Below are positions 60,211 through 64,000 of a DNA stretch of 64,000 bases, piece by piece. Position 1 is the stretch's first letter; each line of letters begins with the position of its first letter. A program made the translations under genes and the position numbers. The notes below the pieces were generated by a model that saw only the letters and a list, made by a program, of their open reading frames with translations, did no database searches and was not told where the DNA came from. The stretch lies in NCBI GenBank assembly GCA_019828565.1, contig JAHDYR010000038.1:1116001-1180000 (forward strand), read 5' to 3'. This DNA is from Carpediemonas membranifera (taxonomy: Eukaryota; Fornicata).

Positions 60211-61856
60211 TAGGCGGTGTACTTATCCAAGGCCGACCCGACGCGCCGGACGCTGAAGTAGTGGCATTCTTCGCCAAGAGCTTCACGACCACACAGAAGG
60301 CATGGTCCACATATGAGCAGGAGTTATATGGAATCCTACACGCCCTCTCCTCCTCCGAGTTGACGCCGCTCCTGAAGTGCCATCCCAAGCTCCACGTCCA
60401 CACCGATCACCGTAACCTGGTATTTATCCGGAAGAAGTACCCTCAGAACGCGAAGATCGCTCGCTGGCGCATTACGATGAACGAATTCACGTTTACTCTC
60501 GAACATGTCGCTGGCGAGGCTAACACGGTAGCAGACGCCCTATCTCGTGTCCTCCCCGACCTCAACGTCGACACTGTCTACGCTGTGCACGTGAACGGGA
60601 GAGGCGAGGACTTCGTCATGATCGACCCACAAGCTGAGCTCACCAAGGTGCACAACACCGCGGTTGGTCATGTGGGCCCCCCCGAGATGATACGCCGTCT
60701 GCGAAAGGCGGGCGTCCAGTGGCCCGGCATGTGGGAGGATGCCCGAGCTTTCTTCACAACGTGCACCGAGTGCCAGCGTGTCCGCCCAGGCCAGCGCTTG
60801 CCGGTCCCCCAACACCCAGACCTGCGGACAATACCCTTCCAGTCCGTCCAGGTCGACACCCTGGGCCCGTTTGCCCAGGACGAACACGGCCAGAAGTACG
60901 TCGTCGTGATCGTAGACGCGTTCTCTCGACACGTTTCTCTATTCCCGACGCACACTACGTCAGCAAAAGACGCCGCCGACGCAATCTACAAGTTCTGCGC
61001 CGCGTTCGGCGTGCCGGAGTTCATACAGACGGACCAAGGCTCGCAGTACAAGAACAGTTTAATCGAAGAGCTCACAAGAAGCCTCACGATCGAACACCGC
61101 TTCTCTACGCCGTACCACCCCCAAGCAAACGGAAAGGTCGAACGCATGAATGCTGAGATCGCCCGTCACATGAGGACGCTCGTAGATGAACACGAAGCCG
61201 CTTGGAGCGACATGCTCCCGCAAGTGGCCCTCATACTCAACTCGCGAGTACACCCCGTGACCCATCAGTCCCCGTTGACCCTCCTCTTTGGTCACGACGG
61301 CTTCCACAAGGATACTCAGAGTCGGGAGGAGCGCTACACACGAGCCAGGAACTCTGTCTCCCGCGACCATGCCAAGAAGCTCGGCCGTGTTGCGTCCACG
61401 ACCTACCGAGCTTATACCAGCGGGAGCCTCGTACTGCTGGCCCCCATCAAGCCGATGAAGCTGGCCATGAAGTGGCGCGGCCCGTTCCGCGTCATACAGG
61501 AGGGGAAGGTCAAGGGATCGGTCATCATTCAGTCCCTCACCGACGACGCCGACCAGTTCACCGTCGCGTCAGAGCGCCTCCGGCCTTTCCACCGCCGCCG
61601 AGGCCAGTCACTCGCAGAACTTCGGGCACTCGTAGCCCGCCAAGACCGTGAGTTCGAGGTCGAGTCCGTCAAGGACCTCGACATGAAGGGTCGCCGTCTC
61701 CGTGTCCGCTGGAAGGGTTATGAGCCCGAGGAGGACTCCTGGATCCCGCTAAACCAGGAGAACTACCGCCTGCAAGCCCTGGACGCCTATCTACTGGATC
61801 ACCCGACGGCTGTGGCACCCCTCGAGGCGCTGGCTCGTCGTCGCCGCTGGCGATGA
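60211..61856 (+). CDS. Element F RNase H, integrase and chromodomain
   Basis: This frame continues from RNase H (GVGGVLIQG, VHTDHRNLVFIRKK, ending DALSRV). The integrase H2C2 finger contains HNTAVGHVGPPEMIRRL and CTECQRVRPG; the core has VQVDTLGPF, IQTDQGSQYKNSL and YHPQANGKVERMNAEI. The chromodomain has EFEVESVKDLDMKG, VRWKGYEPEEDSWIPL and LQALDAYLLDHP. The two shifts (57965 and 60205) are the only visible damage to F. Confidence 0.88.
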
Positions 61857-62219
61857 TGATCCCCATCTGATCGGGACCTTAGCACGTCCTAAACTATAAA
61901 CTGCTGTCTGAGAAGCTTGATGTTGCTTAATTGAGACTAATGGACCGCTTGCGAGGAAGAATCCCGTCGAAGATCCGAAGCTTTCGTGAAAGTTCTTGTA
62001 TCTCGCCAACGAGGGCAACGAGGGCCTATTGAGGCCAATGGAGGTCATTTTCAGCACCTAGGAGCTCTTTAGCTCAATAACCTCCTTCAATGGAGTTGTT
62101 CGTCTTCACGCTCAACTATCTAATCAAACCATCGCATTTGATGGGTTTCGGATGAAATATCATAGACCAGTCCTCGCCGCCGCGCCCGTTACTCGTGGTC
62201 GTTACCACTGGGAGGGAAG
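61857..62219 (+). other. Element F 3' non-coding region
   Basis: About 360 bp between the pol stop and the 3' LTR with no open frame of note. AT content is higher than in the coding part. It ends with the polypurine tract. Confidence 0.6.
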
Positions 62220-62349
62220 TGTCAGCGCGGCACTTCAATCAAATATTTATTTGATTGATGATCCGATCCGATCCCCGGGCAGGGTCCCGAATCGTCTTTT
62301 TGTTTTGCTTGTAAAGCTTCACCCCCCCGTTTCGTCTGCGAAACGAACA
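62220..62349 (+). repeat. Element F 3' LTR (130 bp)
   Basis: Identical to 57517-57646, preceded by CTGGGAGGGAAG. Confidence 0.93.
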
Positions 62350-62611
62350 GCGCATGATCGCAGCGCCCGTCAGCCCAGAGGCGGCCCTCAAAATGGCGGC
62401 CCTGGATCACGACGAACTTGTCGTCGAAGCCATCCTGGATCACGACCTGAGGAAGGAACCAGGCCTGATCAAGATTCTCTGGGCAGGATTCGAACGCTCA
62501 GAGGCTACGTGGGAACCTCTAGATGCAGAGAACCGCCAGCTCGTCGCATTAGACAGTTACTTGTTGACGCTACCGCCCGACGAGCGCTCAAAGCTGGAAA
62601 AGCGACTATAG
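62350..62611 (+). pseudogene. Element C chromodomain, separated by F
   Basis: About 85 codons continuing element C pol in phase: AAPVSPEAALKMAALDHDEL, then a chromodomain with VVEAILDHDLRKEPGL, LWAGFERSEATWEPLD and LVALDSYLLTLPPD. It is now detached from its integrase by 4.8 kb. Confidence 0.85.
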
Positions 62612-62994
62612 AACATCAGCCCATCCTAATCTCATGTTGATGTTGCTTATTGTACAAACATTCATCCGAACGAACGCAGTTCGAACAGGAACATCATGCA
62701 TTCCCTCATCGAGAACCGATAGCAGGAAAAGGGGGGAAAGAAGGACTTTCTAACAAGTATCCTTCGCGTTTCGAACACACCAGGCTCATTCTGGACATCA
62801 TACCGTCATCACGAACAACTCGCTCATCAATTGATCCGCTGTTCGACAAAAGTGACCATCCCGGGACTCGAACCCAGACTCCTGGCGAATATCGTGGAGA
62901 ATATCCTCGAGATCTGACCGAAAGATTTGATGACATCAAAACATATCTTCGGCACCATCATTCATACGCCCCACTTACAGCTCGAGGGGGGTAG
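62612..62994 (+). other. Element C 3' non-coding region
   Basis: About 380 bp with no protein domain. On the minus strand, around 62860-62876, it shows a T-arm-like CTGGG-TTCGAGT-CCCGG followed by a short T run. The rest of a tRNA cloverleaf is not convincing. It ends with the purine tract of C. Confidence 0.5.
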
Positions 62995-63087
62995 TGTCAG
63001 TGCCTCAGTTATTATTATTGCTATTTATAACTACGGGCACACTCACCCCTGCTTCGCAGGTTATGTGTAAATACTGTTGTCGCCACA
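62995..63087 (+). repeat. Element C 3' LTR (93 bp)
   Basis: Identical to 53632-53724, preceded by AGGGGGGTAG at 62985-62994. Confidence 0.93.
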
Positions 63088-63236
63088 ATAGCCTGTTCGA
63101 GGGAGAAGCCTTCGGTGAGATCCTTAACCTTGTACTGGATGCGTGAGTTATCGGGCAGCTTAAAGCAACGCGTGTATGTGTCGCAGAGGACCTCAGAGTC
63201 TAGCCCCTGGAAGGGAGATGAGGGTTCTGAACCGTC
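63088..63236 (-). pseudogene. Element D gag, N-terminal piece
   Basis: Minus-strand gag fragment reading FQGLDSEVLCDTYTRCFKLP and KVKDLTEGFSLEQA. It joins in phase to PRVIDIARDIEES at 53629 once element C and one ATAG copy are discounted. It is truncated on the right by E2. Confidence 0.75.
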
Positions 63237-63297
63237 TGTGCCGGGGCGAAGAGATTGGAACATTTACATAAACTGCGGACGTGGATGCCTTATGACA
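63237..63297 (-). repeat. Element E2 3' LTR (61 bp)
   Basis: Exact reverse complement of the E1 LTRs. The flanking target sequence on its left is CGTC; the other flank is outside the window. Confidence 0.93.
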
Positions 63298-64000
63298 TCC
63301 TACCCCCCTTAAGCTTGAGCTTGTGGGACTTGAGGTAGTCACGTGCCGCAGTGACGTGGCGGAGCCCGTCAGCGGGTTCCCATGTGGGATCGTAGTCGCC
63401 CTCCCAGCAGACGAGGAGCTGCAGTGTGCCGTTGCGGCGACGGTGCTTCTCGATGCCTTGCACGACGTACGTCTGCTCGTCGGAGGCGGCGAGGTTCTTC
63501 AGGCGGCTGAGCCCCGACTTGGTGTTGAAAGGAAGGACCTGGTCTACGTGAGCCATGAAGGGGGCGCTCTCGAAAAGGTCGACCAGCTGAAGGGTGTTGT
63601 TGTCCTTGATGGCGAGAATCTTGAACGGGCCGGCGAAGCCATGCAGCTTTGGGGTCTTCGTCCGGTTGAGCAGGACGAGGTCGCCTTCCTTGAAGCTAGT
63701 CGGCTGGCGGTCGGCGTTGGCCTTGGCGAGGCGCTTGTCTACAGTCTCGCGCTGCTTCTCGGCCGCCCTAGAGGTCAACTTGGAGAGGTGGGCTCGAAGT
63801 AAAGTGATGTAGGCTGAGGCTGAGGCAAGGGGCGAGTCATTGTCGCTCGGTCGGAGGATTCTAGCGACTGTGGAGCTGGGGTCGAGTTGGTCTCCATACA
63901 GCATGGCGTGGGGTGTGACCCCAGTGGCGCTGCAGGTGGTTGTGTTCAGCAGCAGCTGAACTACCGGAAGGAGGTCGCTCCAACGGGAGAACTTGTCGAA
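63290..64000 (-). CDS. Element E2 pol C-terminus (integrase end, chromodomain), partial
   Basis: Open to the window edge. Its 204-codon C-terminal part is identical in protein to 48790-49404 of E1, with FKEGDLVLLNRTKTPKLHG and chromodomain LLVCWEGDYDPTWEP. Upstream it reads FDKFSRWSDLLPVVQLLLNT, the in-frame version of the region where E1 shifts. The stop lies in the LTR. Confidence 0.9.
   Translation of the reverse strand, partial: FDKFSRWSDLLPVVQLLLNTTTCSATGVTPHAMLYGDQLDPSSTVARILRPSDNDSPLASASAYITLLRAHLSKLTSRAAEKQRETVDKRLAKANADRQPTSFKEGDLVLLNRTKTPKLHGFAGPFKILAIKDNNTLQLVDLFESAPFMAHVDQVLPFNTKSGLSRLKNLAASDEQTYVVQGIEKHRRRNGTLQLLVCWEGDYDPTWEPADGLRHVTAARDYLKSHKLKLKGGRMS

Larger units (their letters stand above)
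57517..62349 (+). mobile_element. Element F: gypsy chromodomain retrotransposon nested in C
   Basis: 4.8 kb with identical 130-bp LTRs, exact 4-bp target duplication GCGC (57513-57516 and 62350-62353), a 12-bp palindrome at the 5' junction and the purine tract CTGGGAGGGAAG before the 3' LTR. Removing it restores the frame of element C between integrase and chromodomain. Confidence 0.93.
53632..63087 (+). mobile_element. Element C: gypsy chromodomain retrotransposon carrying F
   Basis: Identical 93-bp LTRs, exact 4-bp target duplication ATAG (53628-53631 and 63088-63091), a 12-bp palindrome at the 5' junction and a purine tract AGGGGGGTAG before the 3' LTR. Without F it is about 4.6 kb. It is inserted in the gag of D. 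Confidence 0.92.
63237..64000 (-). mobile_element. Element E2: second copy of the E family, opposite strand
   Basis: The 3' end of an E element on the minus strand: 61-bp LTR, polypurine tract complement at 63298-63312 and the end of pol. It is near-identical to E1 and runs out of the window. It sits in element D gag. Confidence 0.93.

Noticed and set aside
62845-62915. Minus-strand tRNA-like T arm followed by a T run in element C
   Set aside because: CTGGG-TTCGAGT-CCCGG pairs, but no anticodon arm with a 7-nt loop can be formed and the acceptor stem is mostly G-U pairs. Not called as a tRNA.

Overview
This window is a transposon graveyard from a eukaryotic nuclear genome. I see no host protein-coding gene. 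The only host-type gene is one tRNA-Glu(CTC) at 24701-24772, with no encoded CCA and a TTTT stop. GC-rich coding DNA, chromodomain Ty3/gypsy elements, a DIRS-like tyrosine-recombinase element, an APE-type LINE and RLE-type LINEs together point to a microbial eukaryote (protist or fungus-like). I cannot name the species. A 100-N block (12452-12551) marks a scaffold gap.

Layout. (1) 1-10976: an APE-type LINE on the + strand, cut by two LTR elements on the - strand: G (287-2395, non-coding interior, target duplication CACT) and I (3061-7978, gypsy with chromodomain, duplication GGGT with one change). (2) 10977-12451: the 3' end of a decayed gypsy element H on the - strand, running into the gap. 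(3) 12552-24700: three head-to-tail copies of a restriction-like-endonuclease LINE. Copies 2 and 3 each sit behind the first 13 bp of the tRNA-Glu gene, and the intact tRNA-Glu gene follows copy 3, so the family appears to insert inside that tRNA gene. (4) 25075-37023: a DIRS-like element on the - strand whose gag/RT/RNase H modules are amplified into six tandem units beside one tyrosine recombinase. (5) 37187-64000: an old gypsy element D (- strand) opened by A (38668-43179), B (43218-52732, itself holding E1 at 44875-49457), C (53632-63087, itself holding F at 57517-62349) and E2 (63237 to the window end).

Main observation. The LTR elements have very short LTRs (53-130 bp), mostly 4-bp target duplications, a purine tract next to the 3' LTR, and no TGG-type tRNA primer-binding site. 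In its place all seven elements whose 5' LTR junction is visible (A, B, C, E1, F, G, I) carry a perfect 10-14 bp palindrome that begins with the last A of the 5' LTR. In the six coding elements gag starts 4-11 nt later. This looks like an unusual self-complementary primer or dimerisation site.

Second observation. The RLE-LINE reading frame takes its best start codon from the tRNA-Glu target sequence itself, in the context GCCATGG.

Most coding regions carry one to three single-base frameshifts. These could be decay, programmed shifts or consensus errors, so intactness should be judged only after read-level checking.
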